The position numbers and the translations under genes were made by a program. Source: Stachybotrys elegans (Eukaryota; Ascomycota; Sordariomycetes; Hypocreales; Stachybotryaceae). From it: 64,000 nucleotides of DNA. Below the pieces are notes generated by a model. The model was not told the DNA's origin, made no database searches, and saw only the letters and a list, made by a program, of their open reading frames with translations. The stretch lies in the NCBI GenBank assembly GCA_020746835.1, contig JAGPNK010000019.1, forward strand, positions 434,001-498,000, read 5' to 3'. Of the stretch, positions 1 through 10,300 are shown one piece after another (within the stretch, counting starts at the first letter, position 1; each line of letters starts with the position of its first letter).

Positions 1-330
1 AGTTTGAAGGATATTATTATCCTCTGCCTTGTGGATTATTCCAATTTCTACAACCCTCTTGAAGCTGAAGCCCATTATCTCGAGGTAGTTTCCATCGAAG
101 GCAACGAATACTGGTCATCTTTTCGCTGTATGCCATCTATGATATTCAGGCTGATCTAGAGAGATCTTGTCTTTGCCTGCGATTAGCCAAATGTACGTAT
201 CGGTAACTCTCCAGTCCGGAACCCATGATGGCATTTGGCTCTTCGAGGCCTTTAAAGAGGCGCTGGAGCCCTCAATAGCCTCAAGTCTCGATGATGAGAA
301 AGGATTGCCTTTGCGGACTGAATATATATG

Positions 331-465
331 TACCCTTGAGTTATGTAGGAGTTCCCGTTCATATGCCCAATGGAATACAGACCAGCGACTTTGAGGAGGC
401 TCCCTCTAACGATAAAGATAGTGTCAAATCAATAGATGACACTTGGCAAAATACGCTTGAGTTAT
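331..465 (+). repeat. Introner-like element copy A with 14 bp direct repeats
   Basis: Element body 345-451, flanked by TACCCTTGAGTTAT (331-344) and TACGCTTGAGTTAT (452-465), a 14 bp direct repeat with one mismatch. The body matches the other copies through the core CCCGTTCATATGCCCAATGG and runs to a 3' section ending near AATAGATGACACTTGG. It contains a branch-site-like CTAAC (about 406-410). GT begins at 345 and an AG lies at 466-467, so a 123-nt GT-AG interval is present. No intact host gene is recognisable here. Confidence 0.75.
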
Positions 466-508
466 AGTCAATCTTGATATCGATTTTTCTCGGCCCAAAA
501 TCGGTCGA

Positions 509-609
509 TGTGGGATTTCCCGTTCGTGTGCCCCAATGGGATACAGACCAGTGACTTCGAGGAGGCCCCCTCTGACGATAAATACAGTATCAAATCAATA
601 GATGACACT
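509..609 (+). repeat. Introner-like element copy B
   Basis: Full-length copy starting TGTGGGATTTCCCGTTCG and ending AATAGATGACACTA. Its first ~70 bp are almost identical to the copy inside the HET gene near 35.9 kb. I see no convincing flanking direct repeat, so the insertion may be older or rearranged. It contains CTGAC like the other copies. Confidence 0.75.
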
Positions 610-1151
610 ACACGACCCAGGGTGATCATGACGGACAACACGGAAGCCTTTGGTAACTATCTCTCCTTGGAGATACTCGATGCAGAGAGTATGGGCTATC
701 CGAGCCATGAAGGTTTAACACCGACGGTACTGAATGATGCCATGAGCTTTCCCGAGAAGATACAAAGCCCTCTCGTCCGAATGTTGGTGGGAATATGCAG
801 TGCTTCATCCATGTTGCTCTGCGTGCAGTTGTGGGCTTCTTTAGTGACCCCGATGTTCTTTTTAACCACCGGCTGCAAAGCTGTCCCGGAATGGTTTTAT
901 GCTATCGAGGCACAGAGAACCAAATCATGGCCTTACGATACTTAAAGGTGCCATATGCTCAAGCTCTGGGAGAACCATTACGCCTAGCAGGAATCTCAAC
1001 GGATGGATATATGTGGATGCACCATCAGGAGGGTAACCTGCTAACCCCCTGGACCGTAAGAGGTCTCAAGCTGTCAGGGTCATCCTGGGCTATCTTCTAC
1101 GAATCCAAATACCACAAGCTTAAGAAGCTTCAGGCTTGGGAAGAAACTTAA

Positions 1152-2850
1152 CATGTTGACACAAGTTTGGGTTAGGGATTCCGAGTCGGGTATGCCTAAG
1201 ATGTCGTTCCCAAACTTTCTGATCATATGTAGTATCGAGCGGCTACTTACCATCCATACTAATGCAAGCTATATAAGATGACGGCTGGACACGTTAAAAG
1301 CTTTTTACCCATCCTGGAAGGGTCTCAAGATCAACTTTATGAGATGTCTCTCGGGCCGCCTATCCCAGTCCAGTACATCGTAGCAGGAACGGTCCGGATT
1401 TCACAGATCTTTCCCCTTGAGGATATCCGCCTGATGAAATATTGAGACTTCCAAAATTTCACCAGAATTGCAGGATGCTTAAGGAATCAAGCCAGAATGG
1501 GATTTACAAATATTATATAATATTAGCCAAGTGAGAAAGAGACTGGCTCCAGCCAGAAGCCCTATTGGAGACCAAAAAGACTAGAAGAGACATGGCGGAT
1601 ACTCCCTCCTGCCTTGGGCGTCATAGGTTGGCAAGAAGCTTTGTTGGTAGTAGGTGCAAACTAAGGTTGAACTGAATTAACTTATGCCTACGGCTGAATG
1701 ACCGTGCTTTAAATAAGTGGTATCTTCCGTGCAGAAGGTCACCACTCAACACTTTCTACGATTACTTCAGACAAATTACTGCCGATGTCTTATTGAGTAC
1801 TGTCTCAGAGTCCGGATAGCGTTTTTTATCTACCCCTGCCCCGAAAGCGACACGATCTCGAAATGAAAGTTCATTTTGGACACAACGTTGATGAGCCTTG
1901 AAATATTTCACAGCATGGTGCCACGTCACCAGGGTGCCGTGCATGCTGCTCCAGGATGGCCGCTAATGGATATGGTACGTGTCCAGGTCAATAATATTTT
2001 AATTTATGCTTTGACGTGTCTTCTCGTTTTTGGGCGGATCAATTATGCTTCACGTACCTGCGCAAAACGCAGGGGTTTCCTCAGCGCTGCTAGCGACGTC
2101 TTGATGAGTATTCGAGGTATCAAGAAATGACATTATCTCTACTAAGGGTAGATTACGGCGTACTTTCCGGCCTCCAGTATTAGGCGCGATGTCTTCCACG
2201 AAGCCTTTTCGGGAGGCGTTTGCTTCCACGGTGTCTACAATGAGCCAACCGCGGCCAAGCGAAAGCCAAAAGGTTGGACATGTGCATGATGAGGACCACG
2301 GATCCTAAGATTATCACCGAGTTTCTCATCTCTGTTCTCGCGCACTTGGACATCCACGACTTCTCAAATTTGGAATACTTGAGACAAGGTGTTTTACCAC
2401 AGCAGCCTTTGCCTGTCTGGTTATATGCGTTGCTTTGCATTTGGCGTTCTTATGTGTCAATACAAACCGTCCAGGAAGCCTCAGTATTCGCCATGGGACG
2501 CATCGACGCATCACTACGAATTCGAGTGACCTACTCATGGCCATGAACGCCAAAATACGCCAGCGGCTGTTAAAGCTTGGCAGTGTATACAACAGTTTGC
2601 ACGAGGCGTGTTAGGCGGAATAGAACGTATCCTAGAGGGCATATGGCATCGGATCCAGCAGTTGGATTCGCAGTCTTCCTCTATCTGATTTGAGGGAACG
2701 AGATTTTCGCAAGGACACTCTGGGTTGGATGCCGGTGTTGGTGATTTTGCCCATCTTCCGAGACGACTCAACCAAAATTTGTTTCATTTCAAGCCTTCCT
2801 ACACTCTAAAAAAGTACAATGCCAATTTACTACGTTCAATTACAGAAGCA
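1152..2850. other. No gene recognised
   Basis: Mixed-composition sequence with only short overlapping open frames on both strands and no recognisable domain, tRNA or repeat. A few AT-rich runs (for example 1500-1530) do not reach the level of the RIP blocks. Confidence 0.4.
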
Positions 2851-2913
2851 TCAGGGGCCCCTCAAAGTTGCTGGTCTACATCCCATTGGGGCACACAAAC
2901 AGGAAATCCCACA
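2850..2913 (-). repeat. Introner-like element copy C, truncated
   Basis: The reverse complement begins TGTGGGATTTCCTGTTTG and keeps the CCCCAATGGGAT core and the GACCAGCAACTTTGAG section. It then diverges where other copies continue into the GCCCCCTCTGACGAT part. No flanking direct repeat was found. Confidence 0.7.
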
Positions 2914-3479
2914 TTCTTCTAAGTGCAATCAGGTTAAGTCAGACGAATACTGGCGCGAAAGTCACCACAAGAGGCAATGCACCAAGTGCGGCTACATTCG
3001 AAAGGCCATGGACCTTACCATATACACGAGTTGCCTTTGCCCTCCACCCTTGATGCATACTCAACAGTCTTTCCGCCGCTCTTCAGACACTGGCATGAGA
3101 ACCGCTTCCTGTAGTCCCATGTGCTAGGATGCACGTTTGGATCGTGCAACGCTCTCTGGGGCCAGTATAGCCTTCCAACCTACGCCGGTCTGTCGTTGTA
3201 CTTTACCCCTTCCACAAACCGGAACATGGTGTCACGCATCGCGATGCTAAAAGGTGGGAATGGTCGCGGAGGATGTCTCCAAATTGCCCTGCGTCACCGC
3301 CACTACAATAGCCGAATTAGGTCTTTCGTGGGCAGTCTTGACCAGAGCGACAAAATTGAGGAGAGATGCACGTACAAGCTCTGAAGTGCCCTGCAAAGGT
3401 TCTTGTGGACCATTACCTAGTACGGTGATAACAAGCTGGTTGTCATGCCCTTGGGACATGCCCCGATCCCCTGACTTGA

Positions 3480-4003
3480 TTCCACTTGACAATTGCATAT
3501 AGTGGCAGAATATTCTCGTCAGTCACAGCCTCCTTCGACAAACTTGAATACTTCCTCCAGTGTCCTATTAGGCAGGACCCTTAACTTATCTATTGGCCTG
3601 ATATTGTCTGTTAGAGGGGTCTCGTTGAAGTCGTTACCCTGTATCCCATTGGGGCACACGAACAGGAAATCCCATATCAGGCAGGACCTAATATTCTCCG
3701 AGAGCCACGTGGTCATTAAGACAACAGAATGCTTCATGCTCTTTTTAATGGATTGAACGGACTCTGACAAGCGAGTCATATCCTTTAACAGAGAAAACAC
3801 ACTGGTGAGAAGTGTCTGGAATTAAGCCCACCAGACTCAGCAGCATGGATTTGCTGAGATCTCTGCGGGAGGCAGAGAGAGCAGACCTGAGGGACCGAGT
3901 CCTAACGAACGCCCTGATATGCGGCTTGTCCTTCTGTCTCGACTCTTTAACCCTTATGCGTACACCAGAAGAGTTCTACGTTTGTTGCAATGCTCTGTTC
4001 TAA
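3480..4003 (-). pseudogene. Unrecognised decayed coding stretch hosting copy D
   Basis: The minus strand from 3800 to about 3690 has a protein-like frame, and a related frame resumes past the inserted element to about 3519. I do not recognise the family, and a start, an end and introns cannot be placed. The short plus-strand frame at 3812-4003 is the other possible reading. The repeat insertion and short frames suggest a broken gene. Confidence 0.25.
3566..3688 (-). repeat. Introner-like element copy D with 14 bp direct repeats
   Basis: Minus-strand insertion flanked by TATTAGGCAGGACC (3566-3579) and TATCAGGCAGGACC (3675-3688), a 14 bp direct repeat with one mismatch. The 95 bp body reads TGGGATTTCCTGTTCGTG at its 5' end and contains CTAAC. 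Removing one repeat plus the body deletes 109 bp. On the minus strand the left junction reads TTAG|GTCC, a possible proto-splice site, but the donor GTCCTG is poor. Confidence 0.75.
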
Positions 4004-4141
4004 AACAGGAAATGCAGAGGTCCTAAACGACGTGGATATCTGACTCTGCTGTTAGGGTCTGCCTGGAACTTGCTAGGTCCTTGCAGACAGAAGCATCAGC
4101 CATATATAGCATTGCCTAAGACAGTACATCTACTTTAGCCT

Positions 4142-4972
4142 ATTAAAGGCTATCCTTCCCTACTTATTAGACTAGTATTTTTTCTTTTAGATAATCTCTT
4201 TAATACTCTAGAGTACTTTATTAATACTCTTCCTTTTTATTTTAATTTCTTTATTTTTAGGCTTTAATTAAGTCTCTATCTATTTATTATTTAAGTTAAT
4301 TATTTATTATATATAGCTTATTACTATAGATAGCTTTTTCTAATAGATAGAGTTAGTAATATTTAGCTTATAGAATAATTAAGGGCTTAGCTAAGGGCTT
4401 TTTACTTTATAGCTAGACTTAACTATATTATTAGGCTTTATAATAGACTTAGTATTATATATTTAGTAAATATAGAAGAGTAAATATTATAGTTAATTAT
4501 AAGATTGTTCTAGCTTAAAGAAAGAAATAGAGAGTATATTTTATAAATATTAAGGCTTTAATAGATTAGTAGAAAACCTAATAACTTTTAATAAAGTTTT
4601 CTTTTATAGTAGTAACTTTAATTTAGTTATTTACTAAAGCTATAAAGCTAGTAGTAAATTAAATTACTAAAAGCTATTTTATAATTATTAAAAACCTTAA
4701 TATTATATTATTAATAGTAGCCTTAATTAAGCCCCTTAGAATAAACTATCTTATATATTATAATAGGCCTAACTATATTACTTACTAAAGCTATATTATA
4801 AAAGCCTTTTTATATATTTAGATATTTAATACTATAGTAATATCTTCTAGGCAATTATAGTAGCTAGAAAATTTTAATATCTACTATAGCTATAAGCTTT
4901 TCTTAATTAAATTTTTTAACTAATTATTATCTATTAATCTAATATTATCTTTATTATTAAAGAGAGCCTTCT
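4142..4972. repeat. RIP-saturated AT-rich block
   Basis: About 830 bp made almost entirely of A/T plus G or C in contexts RIP does not hit (CT, CC, GG, AG). Reading through it I find only about one CpA, one TpG and no CpG. Such dinucleotide loss, with TpA enrichment, is the known product of repeat-induced point mutation. The original repeat is not recognisable. The right edge is abrupt and lies inside introner-like copy F. Confidence 0.85.
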
Positions 4973-5023
4973 CAAAGTCACTGGTCTATATCCCATTGGG
5001 GCATATAAATAGGAAATCCCACA
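4915..5023 (-). repeat. Introner-like element copy F, half RIP-mutated
   Basis: The reverse complement starts TGTGGGATTTCCTATTTATA, keeps the CCCCAATGGGATATAGACCA core, and continues through a 3' half matching copy A but with nearly every C turned to T (section around 4915-4972). The 5' half still holds CA and TG dinucleotides. The element thus straddles the edge of the RIP block. Confidence 0.7.
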
Positions 5024-5039
5024 TATAGCATTATCCAGG

Positions 5040-7391
5040 GGCAATGGCCAGCTTACAAGACGGGAATCGACAGTTTATGAGAATTGGTTGACAAACAAGC
5101 CACACCGAGAGGGCTAAAGAGTATCTTGTCCATTTACACCTCTAATGGCGAAGTGCGCGTTAACGGAGTTCCGTTGAGTCGGCTACCCACTATATACGAG
5201 TCATTATATGTTCCGTGATTTTCAGACATACCACCATCGAGGTTGTACCGGGAATGCAATTCACAGAAAGTTGCCGGATTTACCTTGTATTTTGGAACTT
5301 CTGACGCATCGGAGCTTCTCATCCAAGCCCAAGACGGCAGAATCGCGCGTATGAGCTCGTACTTCGTGGTTGGGTCAAAGGATGTGTCCCCGTTGACTCA
5401 TCAAGAATTATGTCCACTGTCTCGACGTGGAGAGTGACTCGGTAGCTTCTGTCGAGACGAAAGCCCTGGGAGCTATCCGCGGCATCTGGATCCGAGAGGG
5501 TTAAACTTTGAGGTTCTGGTGTTTACATGGCAACAAACTACGCCTGGTCGATGTCCGAAGAGGCACAGCACAGACTTTTGGTATGATACTGAGGTCGCTT
5601 GAGGACCCATTTCATATTCAGTACAGCCTCGACTCACATACCGGTCTAGTTGAAATCGAGCTTGGCTTCTATGTTGCGGGAAACGACAGCCGAGTTTACT
5701 CCAGACAATATCGCAATAGATCAGGGACCCGGTGCCTTGGTCAGCCTTTCCAGCAGGCTCATTATTCGAACAGAAGTAACTCATCTCGAAAATTGCTGAT
5801 GCATAACATTTTCCTATGGCATGTCTCATGGCCATCAGCATACTTGTCAAGAAAGTTCAGCGATCAAGGTGTACCAACAGTGTGGACGAGGGCCAGTTAT
5901 CCGGATTATGGATATGCTATCTGCATGCCTTGCATCCCAGAACATCTCACCGGTACTCTTCTATTTAGTCAAACTTCTTTGGGAGATGTCCACTGTTATT
6001 GCTTGAGGCTATTCTTATTGGCCTATTCACCTGTTTACTGTTCCAAGAAATAAGTAATTACATTTTGCCACATATCAGCGCCAGCAGGCTGTGGCTACGC
6101 CACCTGCATAATGCGGCAGCCAGCGCCTGACCCAGCTTGCGAGGCAGATAATGATGCCCCTTTTACTATGGGCTGATGCGGTGTCTTCCTTGTTTAAGCC
6201 TACTTCGCTGTACCCCAATCGACCATACGCTGCCTCGTCGATTCAGACCGTGATGGCTGCTGAGCCTACTGGTCCGATGCCTCAAAAGCAATATATACGG
6301 TGTGCCTCGCGGCACCTGCTGGTCTAATGGCCATATGTGAGAAGAACGCCATGGCTTACAGTGGAGTAAGAGTCACTGAATCAGTTGTGATAAAACGGAG
6401 TTATTTGCCGTTGACCACTGTCAGCAATTATTTTTCTAAAGCTACGAAGCTCTGACCTTTTGCGTTGTGAGGAATCCCTTATGACTTGATGAAAATGAGA
6501 ACACTTTGTAAGGCTATGGCTAACGGCCTTTTGCTTGATACTAATGTTACCCTGCATGTCCGCCCTCGCGAGGAATGTCTCATTCAAGAGACAAGTTTTC
6601 ACAAAGATATCCCTATCGTGGAACGCAGGAGTGCCTAGAACTGATATATTTTTGAAATGATGTCCCCGAGAGCATTCGGGCACCACACCAGCTGTGCTGT
6701 TCGTGGGATATACGGGACCTCTGCTGACACACAGCATGCGTGCCAAGCATGTGGGCACCCAGCCCTCCCCCCCGCCGGACTGGAGACATTGCCGATGGGA
6801 ATAACCGCCCTCCTTTCCGTTGCAGCCAAAGGACTCTGGGCGGCAAGCAAGCTGAGCTGTCGTCGCAGCCACTCAGATCTGGTTCCTGCTCCAAAAGCAC
6901 ATGCGGAGAGACTGATTCTTGGTGCGGCTGGCTGGCTGAGAGGACCCCTGAAAGCGCCTGAGCCTCCAGAACAAAAATTGACAATCAGCTGCACAGGGTC
7001 CAACCCCTAGCTTCAGCTGGGCTCTTCCCTTGCACTGCTTCCCGTTTTCGAACCGGGGGCGTGGTCTCGAAGCACCTTGGGTGAGCCGTGTCCAGATTCA
7101 GGATAGCCTGATAGACTATTGCCTCTGCAGTCTGACCACGCGTCGGATGCACTTAGACAATACTCTCTGGAATTGAAGGGGGACGGACGGGACCTCGGGA
7201 GTTCCCGCACGGGGACGCCATTCTATTGGGATCAGGTCCAATACATATATACTCTGGGTCCTGCTTTGGTCTGGTGCTGCCGTCGTGAACCCTCCATGGT
7301 CTAAGTTCGCTCCCGAATATTGGTCGTCCCCAACGTTCCTCATCGTTGTTGTTGCTGTTGCCGCGCAAGAGTTGCGGCCGAGTATCACGCC
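5040..7391. other. No confident gene
   Basis: Several open frames overlap on both strands (plus 5243-5437, plus 5508-6053, minus 5473-5850, and a cluster at 6613-7010 open on both strands), but none shows a known domain or intron logic. From about 7240 there is a TATA-like ATATATA, then the upstream region of the large gene that follows. I treat the frames as chance or remnants. Confidence 0.35.
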
Positions 7392-10300
7392 ATGGCCAAC
7401 GCCGGCTGGGAAGACACGTACCTGGATGGATCGAACCATATCACCGCCTACGCGGACGGCCGCACGATCCGGGTCCGTCGCCTTCTCGCCCTCAGCCACT
7501 TCCAGCCACTCGGCCAGTACGACGAAGCCTGGGCGATGACATGGAACACCTACCTGCAAGGCGAGGATTATGTCCCGATTGGCGCACAAGTGTGGCAGTC
7601 ACTGGGCTTTCCCGCCGTCGAGGTTTGGCTCCCATTCGGCTTTGCAGCGCACTTGCTGTCCAACCAGTACAACTATGATCACACACCTTGGCTAGCCCTT
7701 CCGCAGGATCCGAACATAAGGAGCTACGTTCTCTTTGGCAGAACTGCCCAGGGCATAGCCCAGGAGATCGCCTCGACCCGGAAAGACCTCGATCTCGCAG
7801 CCGCCCTCGACGGCCTTGCCACTGCCCTTGATCGGGAGCTGTGTGGCTGGTTCCAGTTCACAAACGGGATTGGCAACTTCCGGACCATCGACACCAAGGA
7901 CCTGACGTTGCTCATCGAGCCCGTCGAGGACGGCACGAATGGCGTCTCCTTTGCCTTGGTCCGTCATGCTTTCGAGCAGGTCTACGCGGCGATCAAGCCC
8001 AAGACCAACTATATATTTGAGCGGCAGCAGGACTGTCATTATACACAAGTAAGGGAGGGACCAGTCGATTTCCTCCACGACGACGCCTGCTTGCTCTGCC
8101 GGACTGTCCGTCCCGTCCACATGCTAACATCGCTTGGTAGCTCTACATGAACCCGTTCTACCACTATCAGACGTCTATCCCGACGGCCGATATTTCCAAA
8201 TTCATCGGCAATGATCGGGGGCATCCGACCGCGACAGAGATGAGGCAAGAGCAGTTTGCTAAGTGGGCCGAGGACTGCTTCAAGTACGCCAAGGAGAATA
8301 ATCTGGGCTCAGTCGGCGCGTTCATGATGGAGAAGTCTCCCGAGTTCCTGGCCTGGATCAGGTACCGATGGACGTCCCAGGCCCCGATCAACTGTGACAA
8401 CATGGAGGCCGCGATCGGGACACGCTCGCAACAGGCCACCCAGAAGGTTGTCATGGGAGGCGTGTCGGCGAGCGACGTGAGTCTACCGCTTTCTAATGTC
8501 TTTCTGGATACTATGAAAATTTTGCCGGAGGCTTCCTGATTCGTCATGCTGATGTACTGGTCATCGCTAGGTGGCGTTCGAGTGCAAGGGGCCTTGGTTT
8601 TGGGACGCCAAGCCACGACCTGAATTTGCCATTAGTCCCGCAGAAGTAGGTCTCGCCCTATGAAGGCCTATGAATATTTCTCGCGCCTAACAAGTTGAAC
8701 TGCAACAGTGGCTCCATGTTATCGCATACTCCTTCGGGGGTCTGTCCGACAATGGAAACCCTGCGGATAGTCAGCTGGCTGAAAACATGATTTTCGGCTC
8801 GGCCGAGTGCAACTCGCACATGTTCAGGTAAGCAGCGTGTCTTTATCGACGGCTCACGGTTGAACTTGGAGCTGACCGAGGTGGCTGCCTCACCAGATAC
8901 GAAAAGGGTTGGCAGATGCTTCTGACGTACGAAAAGATACTGCGAGAGCTCGTCGACGACCAGACGGTGACCAAGGGCACGATCGACATCCGACGCAATG
9001 GCAAGAACAAGCAGGTCCGGTCTCTGTTCTCACCGTGGTGGACCATCACCGGCAACATCGAGGTGGACGGGCGCGAGAAGATGGCGCACAAGTACCCCTG
9101 GCTGTGCTACGTGATGGAGTACACGGTCCGGCTGGAGGGATACTGTCGGCTCTTCCGCTCGGACAACGTCATGCAGGCCACCGAATTCTTCCCTTTCAGC
9201 CGGCACTGCACGACCCGGACCGAGAGCGTCGTCGACAACTACCTGCTCGACGGACTCTTCTACAAGGAAAAGTCTCTGGCCGAGCACAACCGTCGCATGG
9301 CGGCCCAGCAGGCAGCCCTGAACACCGTGGTCTTTGGCAACGCCCTGGGCACATCCTTTGATGCTATCGTGTCCGGGCCGCCACAGTTCTCGCTCGAGAT
9401 GCACACGGCTTCGCTTGTTGCCGACGGGGCTGACAGCCTCGAGGCAGAACCGGAGCCGGTATTGGGTGCAATCAACGGCACATCTGGTAATCCAGAAGCT
9501 GCAGCAGCAAATGGTCTCAAACGTCGGTTCACTGCCGACGAGGAGGAGGACGCGGCCGCGAGCCGTCCGGCCAAGATGGCACACAACCCAGACAACCCCG
9601 TCACCACGATCCGGTCCCTAGAGGCCGGGCTGGTGGCCTCGGCCGACTTTGACCGGCTCGAGGCGTCTGACCTGCTGCTCGACCTGGCGGCGGCTGTGTC
9701 GGCTCCTGCACTGTCTCCCGCGTATGAGATTGCGCTCGACCAGGTCAACGGCATCGCTGCGAGGGAGAGCACGCCAGCAGAGTTGGCCATGCTGTTTGAC
9801 AGCGGCGTTGCGACCACGCACGCGCCAGAGCTGCGGATGAGCGCATCGTACAACAGCATCGCTCCAGCTCCGGCTCTCGAGCCCCTGAGCCCGGCGGTGC
9901 AGCCTGTCCGGCCACCCGTGCTTGTCGGTGGCGCTGAGGTCACCAACGTGGCCCTGGTCCTCACCGCGGCCGACAACAGCACCAGAGAGCTGCCCGTCGC
10001 CGTCGCGGCGCTGTCGGTTGATGAAAGTCAGGGTGGTCTGCTCCTCGTACCGACCAACGCCCTCGAGGTCCCGCAGCCTCCGATCCTCCTGCTTCCCTCT
10101 GCTGCTGTGGCCGAGCCTGTCGCAGGGAGCGAGATTGCCAGCGCTCCGGCTGGGCTTGCGACGATTTCCGAAGTCAAGACCCTGGCCCGCGAGACATTCA
10201 ATGCGACCACCAGCACGGTCAACCTCGATGCCTTTGCCTACACTGCCGACATCACCTCGCTCTTTGGTGTGCCCGGGCTGGCAGGCAAGCTGTCAGTCTT

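Larger units (their letters stand above)
1..1150. other. Decayed region, no confident gene
   Basis: Short open stretches on the plus strand (about 155-330, 600-945 and 800-1150) read like worn coding sequence, but none has a recognisable domain, start or intron structure. Two copies of a dispersed ~105 bp element lie inside. I could not assign the stretches to a family. They may be remnants of a single gene broken by the insertions. Confidence 0.4.

Noticed and set aside
5473..6053. Plus 181-residue and minus 125-residue frames as a gene
   Set aside because: The two overlap on opposite strands, neither is recognisable, and neighbouring frames are broken.
6613..7010. Overlapping open frames on both strands
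   Set aside because: GC-richer sequence gives frames in several phases at once; no domain, start context or intron evidence.
7040..7075. A tRNA T-arm-like CCGGTTCGAAAACGGG on the minus strand
   Set aside because: No matching acceptor stem, D-arm or anticodon arm within the expected ~72 nt.
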